Part shown: positions 10,807 to 19,945 of the stretch, in pieces
Numbering within the stretch: the first letter of the stretch is position 1
How the letters are laid out: every line of letters starts with the position of its first letter
Assembly: GCF_002564105.1 (NCBI RefSeq)
Contig: NZ_PDBX01000001.1
Location: 5,084,001 to 5,148,000 of the forward strand
Length of the DNA: 64,000 bases
From: Collimonas sp. PA-H2
Lineage (GTDB): Bacteria > Pseudomonadota > Gammaproteobacteria > Burkholderiales > Burkholderiaceae_D
Reading direction: 5' to 3'
Notes under the pieces: model-generated
Databases searched by the model: none
What the model saw: the letters and a program-made list of their open reading frames with translations, nothing else
Told to the model about the DNA's origin: nothing
Program-made: the position numbers and the translations under genes

Positions 10807-11496
10807 CTAGGCCTGGTCCAGAGTGATGTCGAATTCCGCCGTCAATGCGCTGCGGCCCTCGGCGGTGATGGCGACCACGCGCGAATGCTTGCTGCGCGTC
10901 AGCCAGCCCAGTTCAATCATGCGCTTGGCCAGCGTCGCTCCCAAAGCGCCGGCCAGATGATCGCGGCGTTCGCTCCAGTCCAGGCAAGGATAGGCGAACT
11001 GGCGCCGGCTCTTTTGCAACTCATCGGTGTTGATGCCGAACTGCTTGAACCAGGCTTCGCCTGATGCCGACAGCGCAAACAGGCCGTCATCGGCATTCAG
11101 CAAGCCGCGCGCGACCAGCGCTTCGGTCAGGCGGGTGCCCAGCTTGCCGGCCAGGTGGTCGTAGCAAAAACGCGCGGTGCAGATCGCATCGTTGCCGGTG
11201 GCCGGGCCAACCCGCTTGCGTTTCGGCGCGAACACCATCAGCGATTCAATCAGGCGCGCCACTTCCGGCGACGCCAGCCGAAAATACTTGTGCCGGCCCT
11301 GGCTGGTCATTTCCAGCAGGCGGTCTTCCAGCAGCTGCTTCAGGTGGCTGGTGGCGGTCGCCGGCTTGATCTCGGTGCCGTAGGCCAGCTCCTTGGCGGT
11401 CAGGGCGCGCCCCTCCATCAGCAGCGCCAGCATCTGAATGCGGGTAGGGTCGCCTATGGTGCGGGCCAGTCGGCTGAGGTCGGGTTCGTTGTCCAT
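10807..11496 (-). CDS. ArsR-family winged-helix regulator with tandem Cys/His C-terminal repeats
   Basis: A 229-residue transcription regulator. Residues 1-90 form an ArsR-type winged helix (GDPTRIQMLALL; recognition helix region IKPATATSHLKQLL). The remaining 140 residues contain two related segments, one with CYDHLAGKLG and one with CLDWSERRDHLAGALG, each followed by a short winged-helix-like stretch ending near SASGEAW or TAEGRSAL. The paired Cys/His groups are candidates for metal or redox sensing. The ATG at 11496 places the HTH at the usual distance; an upstream in-frame start adds only non-conserved residues. The gene precedes the His-tailed exporter and diverges from an efflux pump, so it probably controls both. 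Confidence 0.85.
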   Translation of the reverse strand: MDNEPDLSRLARTIGDPTRIQMLALLMEGRALTAKELAYGTEIKPATATSHLKQLLEDRLLEMTSQGRHKYFRLASPEVARLIESLMVFAPKRKRVGPATGNDAICTARFCYDHLAGKLGTRLTEALVARGLLNADDGLFALSASGEAWFKQFGINTDELQKSRRQFAYPCLDWSERRDHLAGALGATLAKRMIELGWLTRSKHSRVVAITAEGRSALTAEFDITLDQA

Positions 11497-11578
11497 AGTT
11501 TGATGGTAACCGTACTGTTGTTGTGTGACAAGCGACCCGGACGCGCTCAGAATCAAGGCTTGCTTACTTTGCGATTGG

Positions 11579-13015
11579 ATGACTGCAATGACTTCTTCTC
11601 AATCCGCAACCGCTCTCAAGCCAATGCCCATCGTTGCGAATGAAACAACTGCCGCTGTCAGGTGGACGATTGCCGCCAGCAGCTTCGCCTTCATCATCGT
11701 TCAGCTCGACGTCACCATCGTCAACGTCGCCTTGCCGCAGATCGGCGCCGATCTGGGCGCGCGCGTATCGGCCCTGCAATGGGTGGTCGATGCTTACACG
11801 CTGGGATTCGCGGTATTTCTCCTGTCGGCTGGCGCACTGGGCGACAAGTTCGGTTCCAAGCGCCTGTTTTTAGCTGGATTTCTATTGTTTGCGCTGGCTT
11901 CCATGGCCTGCGGACTGGCGCCGAACGCCGGCTTCCTGAATCTCGCCAGGGCAGTGCAGGGCATAGGCGCAGCCTTGCTGGTGCCAAGTTCCCTGGCGAT
12001 CCTGAATCACGCCTGCGCCCATGACAAAAAGCTGCTCGCCAAAGCCATCGGCCTCTGGACCGCCGCCGGCGGGGTTTCTATCGCTGCCGGCCCGGTAATC
12101 GGCGGCCTGCTGCTGGCGACCGCCGGTTGGCGCAGCATCTTCCTGGTCAATCTGCCGATCTGCGCGCTCGGCTTTTTGCTGACCCTGCGTGTGGTGCCGG
12201 CGATCGCCGCCAGCTCGCATGCGCGTTCCTTCGATCCGTTCGGGCAGCTACTGGCGGTCATCGCGCTGACCGGGCTGGTCGGTGCGGTGATTGAATTCCA
12301 TCCGCTGGGCATGCAGCATCCTCTGGTGATCGCCGGCTTCTGCATCGCCCTGGTCGCCGGCGCCGCCTTCATCATGGTCGAGCGCAAAGTGCCGCATCCC
12401 ATGCTGCCGCTGAATTTTTTCCACCAGACCAGCTTTACCGCGGCAGTGCTGTTCGGCGTGCTGGTGAATTTTTCCTATTACGGCGTGATCTTCGTCATCA
12501 GCTTTTATCTGCAGAAGGTGCAGAACTACAGCGTGCTGCAAGCCGGGTTGGCATTCCTGCCCCTGACCGGCACCTTCATATTCTCGAACCTGGTCAGCGG
12601 CTGGCTGATCGGCAAGGGCGGCATTCGCCTGCCGATGGTGCTGGGCGGCCTGATCGGCGCCTCAGGCTATGGCTTGTTAGGCAGCATCGGCGTCGCCGAG
12701 CACGCCAGCTTCCTGCACATGCTGCCCGGCTTCGTACTGATCCCGGCCGGGATGGGGCTGGCGGTGCCGGCCATGACCACGTCGATCCTGTCGAGCGTGG
12801 AGAAGAGCAGGGCCGGCACCGCTTCGGCGGTATTGAATACCGCAAGGCAGGTCGGCGGTGCGGTCGGCGTCGCGGTATTCGGCGCACTGGTGAGCGATGG
12901 CGCGGCCGGCGACATGAGCAGCGGCGTCAGGATCGCTCTGGCGACAGCGACTGTGCTGTTGTTGATTGCGGCAGGGCTAGGTTACCTGGTCAAGCCGAAA
13001 ACCTCAGCGCAGTAA
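11579..13015 (+). CDS. MFS efflux pump, DHA2 (14-segment EmrB/QacA) type
   Basis: A 478-residue inner-membrane drug:proton antiporter. Motif D1 (QLDVTIVNVALPQIGADL) and motif A (GDKFGSKRLFLAG) are present, and about 14 hydrophobic segments match the DHA2 group. In-frame ATGs at 11579 and 11588 are both possible, and neither has a strong ribosome-binding site. No HlyD-type adaptor is adjacent, so it may act as a single component. It diverges from the ArsR-type regulator with about 80 bp between starts, making shared control likely. The substrate is unknown. Confidence 0.87.
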   Translation: MTAMTSSQSATALKPMPIVANETTAAVRWTIAASSFAFIIVQLDVTIVNVALPQIGADLGARVSALQWVVDAYTLGFAVFLLSAGALGDKFGSKRLFLAGFLLFALASMACGLAPNAGFLNLARAVQGIGAALLVPSSLAILNHACAHDKKLLAKAIGLWTAAGGVSIAAGPVIGGLLLATAGWRSIFLVNLPICALGFLLTLRVVPAIAASSHARSFDPFGQLLAVIALTGLVGAVIEFHPLGMQHPLVIAGFCIALVAGAAFIMVERKVPHPMLPLNFFHQTSFTAAVLFGVLVNFSYYGVIFVISFYLQKVQNYSVLQAGLAFLPLTGTFIFSNLVSGWLIGKGGIRLPMVLGGLIGASGYGLLGSIGVAEHASFLHMLPGFVLIPAGMGLAVPAMTTSILSSVEKSRAGTASAVLNTARQVGGAVGVAVFGALVSDGAAGDMSSGVRIALATATVLLLIAAGLGYLVKPKTSAQ

Positions 13016-13135
13016 GCGGCGCTTTGTTGTCGGTTTATTTTTTTGCAAAAAAAATGTCATGGCTGCCTGAAAGCGCTCCTACAATTGCAGATCTCGCGGT
13101 GCCTATAGCGAGCTGTTTTCACCAAGGAGCCATGA

Positions 13136-13750
13136 ATGAAGAAACGCCAGTTCATATCAACCGCTGCCGCCTCCATTGCGGGGGCTTTTGGAGTGTCTGC
13201 GCTACCGGTATTCGCGGCTGCCGGCACGGCATCGGATGTCAAATCCTCCGGCCCGGCCGTGCTGACCATCGCCGGCGCCATCGAGCGCAGCAACCGCGGC
13301 CCGGTCGATGCGGTGATCGACCAGATGCTGCACAAGCAGAACGTGCAATTCAAGCGCGCCTTCGCCTTTGACCTGGCCGCGCTCGACAAGCTGCCCGCGG
13401 CGACCATCAAGCCGACGCTGGAATACGACGGCAAGCAGCACCAGCTGCGCGGCCCGCGCTTGACCGCGGTGCTGGACATGCTCGGCGCCAGCAAGGCGGC
13501 GGATACCCAGATCGTGTTCCATTCGGTCGACGGCTATATGCCGCAGCTCAGCTTTGCGCAGCTACGGAAATATGACTACATCCTGGCCACGCAGATTGAC
13601 GGCATGCCGCTGTCGATAGGCGGTTTTGGCCCCATCTTCGCCATTTATGACGCCGACCGCATTCCGGAACTGGCGCAAAAGCCGCTGGCTCAGCGGTTTG
13701 CGCTGTGTCCTTGGGGTTTGTACTGCATTGAGGTTGTAACTGGTAAGTAA
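13136..13750 (+). CDS. Exported protein with molybdopterin-oxidoreductase-like fold
   Basis: A 204-residue protein with a signal peptide (KKRQFISTAAASIAGAFG, cleavage probably after VFAAA). The mature part resembles the short periplasmic members of the sulfite oxidase-like molybdopterin-binding family (LTIAGAIERSNRG, a DLAALDKLP turn, YDYILATQIDGMPLSIG, then GGFGPIFAIYD). I see no cysteine at the usual molybdenum-ligand position; the only two cysteines are near the C-terminus (CPWGLYC). It may therefore bind no cofactor. AGGAG-type spacing supports the start at 13136. It stands alone between an efflux pump and a methyltransferase gene, and its role is unknown. Confidence 0.7.
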   Translation: MKKRQFISTAAASIAGAFGVSALPVFAAAGTASDVKSSGPAVLTIAGAIERSNRGPVDAVIDQMLHKQNVQFKRAFAFDLAALDKLPAATIKPTLEYDGKQHQLRGPRLTAVLDMLGASKAADTQIVFHSVDGYMPQLSFAQLRKYDYILATQIDGMPLSIGGFGPIFAIYDADRIPELAQKPLAQRFALCPWGLYCIEVVTGK

Positions 13751-13828
13751 CGCGGCGTCTTGGCACAAGCAATATGTCATTGCAAGACCCCATGGTTTCC
13801 TGTTCAACAGTATTCGACGGCGCCTGAT

Positions 13829-13857
13829 TTGACAAATTGCTAAGGCGGCGATAGATT
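13829..13857 (+). promoter_or_regulatory. Sigma-70 type promoter for the methyltransferase gene
   Basis: A perfect -35 box TTGACA (13829-13834), a 17-base spacer and TAGATT (13852-13857) as -10, about 54 bp before the start codon. Confidence 0.55.
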
Positions 13858-13910
13858 GCTGGCCTTGTACTCACTTCTTTTTTCATACAACGTAGGTTGA
13901 CGGAGCAAAT

Positions 13911-14594
13911 ATGTCTGGAATCTCCTGTGGGATATTCAATGATTTGTATCTCAGGCTGGCTGAAAAAATCGCACCTAAGACCCTGCTGGACATCGGCGCG
14001 GGACAGGGGAAATACGCTGAGTTGACACGACAGGCAGGCATCCAGCCGCATATGACCGCCATGGAAGTTGTGCCCGATTACGTTGAGCGTTTCGGATTGC
14101 GCGAAAAATACGACGAAGTCTTGATTATGGATGCCGCGCAGATGGTGATCGACAGCTCGTGCAGAAATCGTTTGTACGACATCGTAACGATCGGCGACTG
14201 CATCGAGCATATTCCCAAATCGCAGGCGCTCGACCTGCTGAATTTCCTGGCTTACCGTAGCGCCTACACCATCGTGATCGCCCCGGAATTTCTGTACTAC
14301 GATGTCAGCGGGATGGAGCATTCGGAAGCGCATATCTCGGTATGGTCCGAGTACGATTTCCAGTGGCACGCCCGCTGGGCGTTCATGCGCAGTGAATTCA
14401 TGCAGATTTTCATATTGCGTGGTTATCAGCCTCATCCGGTATCGCTGGAGGAGCTGGTTGGAAATATCAATACCAAACCGGTTTTCGTACACAAACAAGA
14501 TGGCAACGTGCATAAGGCCGCCCACCTTGAACTGCGGGTGCGGGCACGCGCCGAGCTGGTCGACGGGGCGCCATATACCTTCAGGAATGCTTGA
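13911..14594 (+). CDS. Class I SAM-dependent methyltransferase
   Basis: A 227-residue cytoplasmic enzyme. Motif I is clear (LLDIGAGQGKYAEL at about residues 23-36), followed by an acidic residue closing strand 2 (TAMEVVPDY), a DAAQMV segment and the motif IV region (DIVTIGDCIEHIPK). The C-terminal half is cap-like and unassigned. The acceptor is unknown. Its position just before a glycosyltransferase/FkbM fusion suggests a part in modifying a surface glycan, but 294 bp separate the two and operon structure is uncertain. Confidence 0.8.
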   Translation: MSGISCGIFNDLYLRLAEKIAPKTLLDIGAGQGKYAELTRQAGIQPHMTAMEVVPDYVERFGLREKYDEVLIMDAAQMVIDSSCRNRLYDIVTIGDCIEHIPKSQALDLLNFLAYRSAYTIVIAPEFLYYDVSGMEHSEAHISVWSEYDFQWHARWAFMRSEFMQIFILRGYQPHPVSLEELVGNINTKPVFVHKQDGNVHKAAHLELRVRARAELVDGAPYTFRNA

Positions 14595-14888
14595 GCGAGG
14601 AACGGCTGTGAGCAACGAGACCCTCGCATGTTCCATTGCCTGATGGCTTTTTGGAAGTCGCCGAGGCGAGGCACCATGGGCGCGCAGGGTCAAGCCTTGC
14701 AGTGACACATGATGTTCGATTGTCAGGTGCACATTCGCGGAATCTGATTTCAGGAATGAGTCATTGCACCCATGATTGAATTTGCCGTCCGATCCGGCAC
14801 GAAAGATAAATTGCGGGGGATTTGATTTTTTCCGATACCCGCAAGTACAAATTGCTATGATGTTGCAATATTCTTTCGATCATAGTCA

Positions 14889-17093
14889 ATGAATCCAAGC
14901 CCCGTTTCCTTTCATTCGATCCTGCTTACCGCCGCTGGCGATGAAATCCTGGAAAACCATCGCGCCTATTGCCGGCTGCATGGCTACGCTCATGCCACGC
15001 ACGCGATCGCCAGCCCGGACAATGGCGCTCGTACGCTGCTGCTTTACAAGTACAGTCTGATTCGAAAAATCCTGACCTCGGCGCCAGCGGACACGACCCT
15101 GATTTTTGCCGATGAATCGGCGGCCGTTTACATGCCGCTGCCGATCCAGGAAGTGATCGGCGATGCAGCACAGTGGTTCGCACAGTGCGAATTCCATGAT
15201 CACCCCGAGGCCTGCTTTTTCGTCATGAAATCCGGCCCGCAGGCGCTGCGCCTGGTCGACGGCGTCCTGGATCAGATGCGCAACATCCCGGACAAGGGGG
15301 CGGACCGCTGGAATCATTCTGAACTCGCAGGCATCTCGGCCCAGCCTTACGATCAGCCTGTCGGCGCCGTCAATCGGCCCATCCTGCTGTTCACGCCATT
15401 CGGCCATCACTTGCCGGAGCTGTCCGCCTTTGTACTTTCATTCAATCCTAGCGCTCATCAAAACACGCATGATGCCCGGGTGGTCGCGATATTCGTGCGC
15501 TATCTCAACGAAGTGCGCGCGCGTAATGGCGTACTCTTCGACGATATTGACACCGACCTTTCGGTGAAACCGGCGCATGAAATCGTCAATCCGGGGAAAG
15601 CCGTTGCGCTGGTGACATGCTATACGCCGAATATTGCTCCATACGCCCTCATTTCGGAGCGCAACATCACGGCATATTGCCTGCGTCATGGTTATTCTCA
15701 CTATATCTATAGGGATCTGCCGCAGGATATGGGGAAGCAAGTCAGCGGCAACTGGATCAAGGCGGCCTTGCTGCTGCGCCATTTCGACGAACACGAGCAG
15801 GTGATCTGGGTCGATGCGGACATCCTGATACACGACCTGGCGCGACCGCTGGCGGCTATCACGCAAGGCAAGCCGGTGACGCTGGCGCGCGATGTCTCCG
15901 GCCATGCTTTCAATAGCGGCTTCATGGTATTCGGCAATACGCCGGCCTGCCGCGCCTACCTGGAGCGGGTGCAGTCATTGATAGACGCCGTGCCTGACAA
16001 GAGCGGCGTCTATGCGTCGGGCGGCGATCAGCGTTTTTTCATCTCGGCGTGGGAAGAAGCAGGCGGGGCGGCGGCCATGCCGCTGTCGGACTGCGTGTCC
16101 TTCAATTCGCATCCCGCGCTCTACGATGCCGACAGTTTCATGCTGCATTACATGGGCTACCCCGACCGCTTGCGGGCAGTGGTGATGCGCAACGATGCCC
16201 GGCGCGCCGCGCAGCGCACAGTCGCCGTGCCGGCATCGGGCGAGCAATCCGTCTTCATCCAGACGGAAGGACGGCATGGACGCTTTTTCGTCAACCGCAA
16301 CGATACGCATGTGGGGCGCAGCCTGCAGACCTATGGCGAATGGTCGGAGCCGGAGGTTGCGCTGTTCCAGCAAATTATCAGAGCGGGAGACGTCGTGATT
16401 GAGGCCGGCGCCAACCTCGGCTCGCATACGATTTGCCTTTCCAGGCTGGTCGGCGACGGCGGCAGCGTCATTGCTTTCGAGCCGGCGCGCCATACTTTTC
16501 AGTTGCTGTGCGCCAACCTGGTCGCCAATGGCTGCATCAACGTCATGGCTATGCAGAAAGCCGTCGGCGCTGAAAGTGGCGAGGTCGAGTTTCCGCTGCT
16601 GGATCCACGCCAGGGATGGAATTTTGGCGGCGCCTCGCTGAAATGGCCGTGGGCAGATAAAACGGAGCGTATACCTTGCACGACAGTGGATGCGCTAGAG
16701 CTGGAGCGGCTCGATTTCATCAAGGCCGACGTCGAAGGCTACGAACTTGAACTGCTGGCCGGCGCCGGCGCATCCATCTTGCGCCACCGCCCGATGGTGT
16801 ACGTGGAGATCAACAATACCGAGGTGCGGAATCAAGCCGTCGACAAGTTCGAGAAACTGGATTACTCCTGCTGGTATTACATCACGCCTCTCCACAGCCC
16901 CGACAATTGGCATGGACATGAGCACGATATATTGAAGGGTTACTCATTCGATATGGTTTGTGTGCCGAATGAACGGTTCGAAGTGAGCGGCATGCTGCGC
17001 GCCGGCATCGATGACGATGTCGTGAAATATCCGGAGGGACAGATTCAATGGATAACGTCTGACTGGCGGCTGGCTCGTATTTCCCGCCGATAG
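14889..17093 (+). CDS. Two-domain glycosyltransferase fused to an FkbM-type methyltransferase
   Basis: A 734-residue fusion. Residues about 235-440 form a GT-A glycosyltransferase of the galactosyl/mannosyl (GT34-like) type: AYCLRHGYSHYIYRD, the metal-binding DAD in IWVDADILIHD (residues 309-311), FNSGFMVFGN and GGDQRFF. Residues about 10-200 look like a decayed copy of the same domain: AYCRLHGYAHATHAI aligns with the first motif and LIFADESAAV replaces the DxD strand. Residues about 470-690 are an FkbM methyltransferase with the SAM site IEAGANLGSHT (from 504), an EPARHTFQLL acidic loop and IKADVEGYE (near 612). It probably transfers a sugar and then O-methylates it, on LPS, capsule or another glycan. 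No signal or membrane segment is seen. Confidence 0.85.
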   Translation: MNPSPVSFHSILLTAAGDEILENHRAYCRLHGYAHATHAIASPDNGARTLLLYKYSLIRKILTSAPADTTLIFADESAAVYMPLPIQEVIGDAAQWFAQCEFHDHPEACFFVMKSGPQALRLVDGVLDQMRNIPDKGADRWNHSELAGISAQPYDQPVGAVNRPILLFTPFGHHLPELSAFVLSFNPSAHQNTHDARVVAIFVRYLNEVRARNGVLFDDIDTDLSVKPAHEIVNPGKAVALVTCYTPNIAPYALISERNITAYCLRHGYSHYIYRDLPQDMGKQVSGNWIKAALLLRHFDEHEQVIWVDADILIHDLARPLAAITQGKPVTLARDVSGHAFNSGFMVFGNTPACRAYLERVQSLIDAVPDKSGVYASGGDQRFFISAWEEAGGAAAMPLSDCVSFNSHPALYDADSFMLHYMGYPDRLRAVVMRNDARRAAQRTVAVPASGEQSVFIQTEGRHGRFFVNRNDTHVGRSLQTYGEWSEPEVALFQQIIRAGDVVIEAGANLGSHTICLSRLVGDGGSVIAFEPARHTFQLLCANLVANGCINVMAMQKAVGAESGEVEFPLLDPRQGWNFGGASLKWPWADKTERIPCTTVDALELERLDFIKADVEGYELELLAGAGASILRHRPMVYVEINNTEVRNQAVDKFEKLDYSCWYYITPLHSPDNWHGHEHDILKGYSFDMVCVPNERFEVSGMLRAGIDDDVVKYPEGQIQWITSDWRLARISRR

Positions 17094-17167
17094 CAGGCGT
17101 CGCGCCAACTAATTTGTAAGCATGCAAGCAATCGATATCTGGCCATTCTCGCGACTGCCCGCGAAAA

Positions 17168-18325
17168 CTAATCGTTGTTGAACAGCTCTCCCTGGACAAT
17201 TGCCGGAGCGCTGTCAGCAAGTTCTTTCCGCGACAGCGCTGTAACCCGCACTCCCAGCAAGCGCAAGCGCCGGTCCAGGGTAACCCGGCGCAGGCATTCC
17301 CCCGCAGCCTGGCGGATTGTCGCCGCATCATCAGTGGCATCCGGCAAGGTCAGATCCCGCGTCACGCCGCGGAAATCAGAAAACTTCAATTTGATCCCTA
17401 TGGTGCGCCCGACATAGCCTTTGCGCTGCAGATCGCCGGCAAGGCGTACGCAGAGATCGGTGAAGATGGGCGTGAGCGTATCGCGGTCCAGCTTGGCGTG
17501 CAGGTCCCGTTCAAAGGTCGATTCGCGGCTGATCGACTTGGTTTCCGAACTGGTGACTACCGGGCGCTCATCCAGGCCATGGGAAATGCGCATCAGCCAT
17601 TCGCTGTAGGTGCGCCCGAAATGGTCTTGCAGCAGAGCCGGGTCGGCGGCAGCCAGGTCGCCGATGGTATGTAGTCCAAGCGCGCTCAGCTTTTCCGCCG
17701 CCTTGGGGCCGATGCCGTTGACCTTTTTCGCTGCCAGCGGCCAGATGCGGGCGGCGATGTCGGCCTCGGTGATGATGGTGATGCCGTCCGGTTTTTCCAG
17801 CTCCGAGCAAATCTTGGCCAGCAGCTTGTTGGGGGCGATGCCGATCGAGCAGGACAGGCCGGTGGCTGCGCGCACGGCGTCCTTGATGCGCTGCGCCAGC
17901 GGCCGGATTGCTTCCTCGTGCTCGCTGAGGTCGATGTAGATTTCGTCGATGCCGCGGTCTTCTATCAGCGGCGCAATCGCGGCCACCGCGTTCTTGAACA
18001 GCCGCGAGTAGTGGCGATAGGATTCGAAATCGGTAGGCAGCAGGATGGCGTCCGGCGCCAGCTTGGCGGCTTTCATCATGCCCATCGCGGAAAACACGCC
18101 GAGCGCGCGCGCTTCATAGGTGGAGGTGGTGGCGACGCCGCGGCCGACGTAGTCGCGCAGCTTGTGGAATTGCAGTTTGCCGTCGGCGCCGGCCGTGGGC
18201 TGGTGGCGCGAACCGCCGCCGATGACGACCGGCTGGCCGCGCAGCTCAGGATAGCGCAGCAGCTCCACCGACGCGTAGAAAGCGTCCATATCCAGGTGTG
18301 CGATACGACGAATTGCTGCTTCCAT
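17168..18325 (-). CDS. dinB: DNA polymerase IV
   Basis: Y-family translesion polymerase of 385 residues that copies damaged DNA with low fidelity. The catalytic motifs are present: HLDMDAFYASVE near the N-terminus and RGIDEIYIDLSE (the SIDE-type motif). The helix-hairpin-helix (VNGIGPKAAEKLSALGL) and the little-finger domain follow. I chose the ATG at 18325 because it puts the first strand and DxD at the usual distance; longer in-frame starts add residues through the promoter. A perfect LexA box lies 45 bp upstream, so SOS control is expected. cls lies upstream on the same strand. Confidence 0.95.
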   Translation of the reverse strand: MEAAIRRIAHLDMDAFYASVELLRYPELRGQPVVIGGGSRHQPTAGADGKLQFHKLRDYVGRGVATTSTYEARALGVFSAMGMMKAAKLAPDAILLPTDFESYRHYSRLFKNAVAAIAPLIEDRGIDEIYIDLSEHEEAIRPLAQRIKDAVRAATGLSCSIGIAPNKLLAKICSELEKPDGITIITEADIAARIWPLAAKKVNGIGPKAAEKLSALGLHTIGDLAAADPALLQDHFGRTYSEWLMRISHGLDERPVVTSSETKSISRESTFERDLHAKLDRDTLTPIFTDLCVRLAGDLQRKGYVGRTIGIKLKFSDFRGVTRDLTLPDATDDAATIRQAAGECLRRVTLDRRLRLLGVRVTALSRKELADSAPAIVQGELFNND

Positions 18326-18369
18326 GGGGCATGTGAAATGTAATATTCGATACGGCCATAGGATAGCAC

Positions 18370-18389
18370 TACTGTATGTAAATACAGTG
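18370..18389 (-). promoter_or_regulatory. LexA (SOS) box upstream of dinB
   Basis: CTGTATGTAAATACAG at 18372-18387 fits CTGT-N8-ACAG exactly, and the flanking TA/TG extends the match to the gamma/beta-proteobacterial consensus. It is centred about 55 bp before the dinB start. Confidence 0.88.
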
Positions 18390-18441
18390 TGCAAAGTCAG
18401 TTTTTTTGTTCTGTTTTGATGTTGTTGCAAATACGGCAACT

Positions 18442-19863
18442 TTAGAGTAACGGGCTGACCAGGCGCGCCACATGGACCAGCACCCGGTACGGATAATGCA
18501 GCTTGGCGTAATCGGCGACGTCGATTTCTACGCCTTGGGCGAAGTCGGCCTGCAGCATGGTTTCGACCTCGCCGGCAAATGTGCTGTCGATGTTGAGGGA
18601 GGTGATTTCAAAATTCAGCCGTAGCGAACGGTTATCCAGGTTCATGCTGCCGACCGAGGCGGTGTCGTCGTCGATCAGCATCACCTTCTGGTGCGTGAAG
18701 CCGGGTTGGTAGCGGAATATGCGCACACCGGCGCGCACCAGTTCGTGTGCGTACAAGGTCGATGCCAGGAACACGGTACGATGGTCGGGAATGGCGGGAA
18801 TCAGGATGCGCACGTCGACGCCGCGGAACACCGCCAGCTGCAAGGCGGCGTTGACTGCCGAGTCAGGCACCAGGTAGGGAGTGGTCAGCCACAGCCGGCG
18901 GCGCGCGGCGTGGATGGCCTGGATGAAGAACAGTGAACAGGTTTCCTGGGCATCGGCCGGGCCGGTGGCGGCCACCAGGCTGGTGGCCTGGCCGTTGGCC
19001 GGGCGCGGCGCCGACAGCTTGAGCGGCTGGCCGGTGATCCATTGCCAGTTTTCGTCGAACGCCAGCTGCAGATCTGCCACCGCCGGCCCCTGCAGTTCCA
19101 TATGGGTGTCGCGCCAGGGCGCCAGCGGCGGCTTGTGGCCGAGATATTCCTCGCCGACATTGAGGCCGCCGACAAAGCCGCGCCAGCCGTCCACCACCAC
19201 CACCTTGCGGTGATTGCGGAAGTTGAGCTGGAAGCGGTTGCGCCAGCGGCGCGTGGCGAAACGATGGATCTCGACGCCGCCGGCGCGCAGGATGGCGCCA
19301 TAGGAAGCAGGCAGATCGTGGCTGCCGACGCCGTCGTACAGCACGTACACGCGGACGCCGGCGGCAGCGCGTTCCAGCAGCGCAGCCTGCAGTTTGCGGC
19401 CGAGCTCGTCGTCGTGAATAATGAAAAACTGCACCAGCAGGTAGCGCTCGGCGCTGGCGATAGCGGCGAAGATCGCCTCGAAACTGGCGGCGCCGTTGAC
19501 CAGTAGGCGCAGGCGATGGCCGCTGAGAAAGGGCACGCCGAGCATTTTGCTGATGGCCTGATAGCGCTGGGCGCCGGGGTGCGGCGGATATTCCGCCGAC
19601 AAGGCCAGCTGGGCCGGATCGTCCAGCTGCTGCAGGCGCGCCTGGCGCGAGTGATGTAGTTCGGCGTACCCGGAAAAGCGTTTGCTGCCGAGGAACAGGT
19701 AAGGCAGCAGGGTGAAGTAGGGCAGCAGCACCAGGCCGAATACCCAGGCCACCGCGCCTTGCGGCGTGCGCGTATGCATCAGGGCATGGATGGCGGCGAC
19801 GACGCCGGCGGCATGCAACAGCAGAACGGTGGCGGAAACCAGTGCAAACGGCAAATGCGGCAT
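18442..19863 (-). CDS. cls: Cardiolipin synthase, phospholipase D type
   Basis: A 473-residue inner-membrane enzyme that joins two phosphatidylglycerol molecules into cardiolipin and glycerol. Two N-terminal hydrophobic segments (residues about 5-25 and 35-58, with the family-typical PYLFLGSKRF after the second) are followed by two HKD modules: NHRKVVVVDGWRGFVGG and THQKVMLIDDDTASVGSMN. Both catalytic motifs are intact. It lies 82 bp after the lysE-like gene and 116 bp before dinB, all on the minus strand. Confidence 0.93.
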   Translation of the reverse strand: MPHLPFALVSATVLLLHAAGVVAAIHALMHTRTPQGAVAWVFGLVLLPYFTLLPYLFLGSKRFSGYAELHHSRQARLQQLDDPAQLALSAEYPPHPGAQRYQAISKMLGVPFLSGHRLRLLVNGAASFEAIFAAIASAERYLLVQFFIIHDDELGRKLQAALLERAAAGVRVYVLYDGVGSHDLPASYGAILRAGGVEIHRFATRRWRNRFQLNFRNHRKVVVVDGWRGFVGGLNVGEEYLGHKPPLAPWRDTHMELQGPAVADLQLAFDENWQWITGQPLKLSAPRPANGQATSLVAATGPADAQETCSLFFIQAIHAARRRLWLTTPYLVPDSAVNAALQLAVFRGVDVRILIPAIPDHRTVFLASTLYAHELVRAGVRIFRYQPGFTHQKVMLIDDDTASVGSMNLDNRSLRLNFEITSLNIDSTFAGEVETMLQADFAQGVEIDVADYAKLHYPYRVLVHVARLVSPLL

Positions 19864-19945
19864 TCAGGCGACTCCGGATTTGTGGGGCAGCTTGCATCTT
19901 AGCCAATAATTGACGAATTGGCGCTTATAACTCCCTTAGGCTCCC

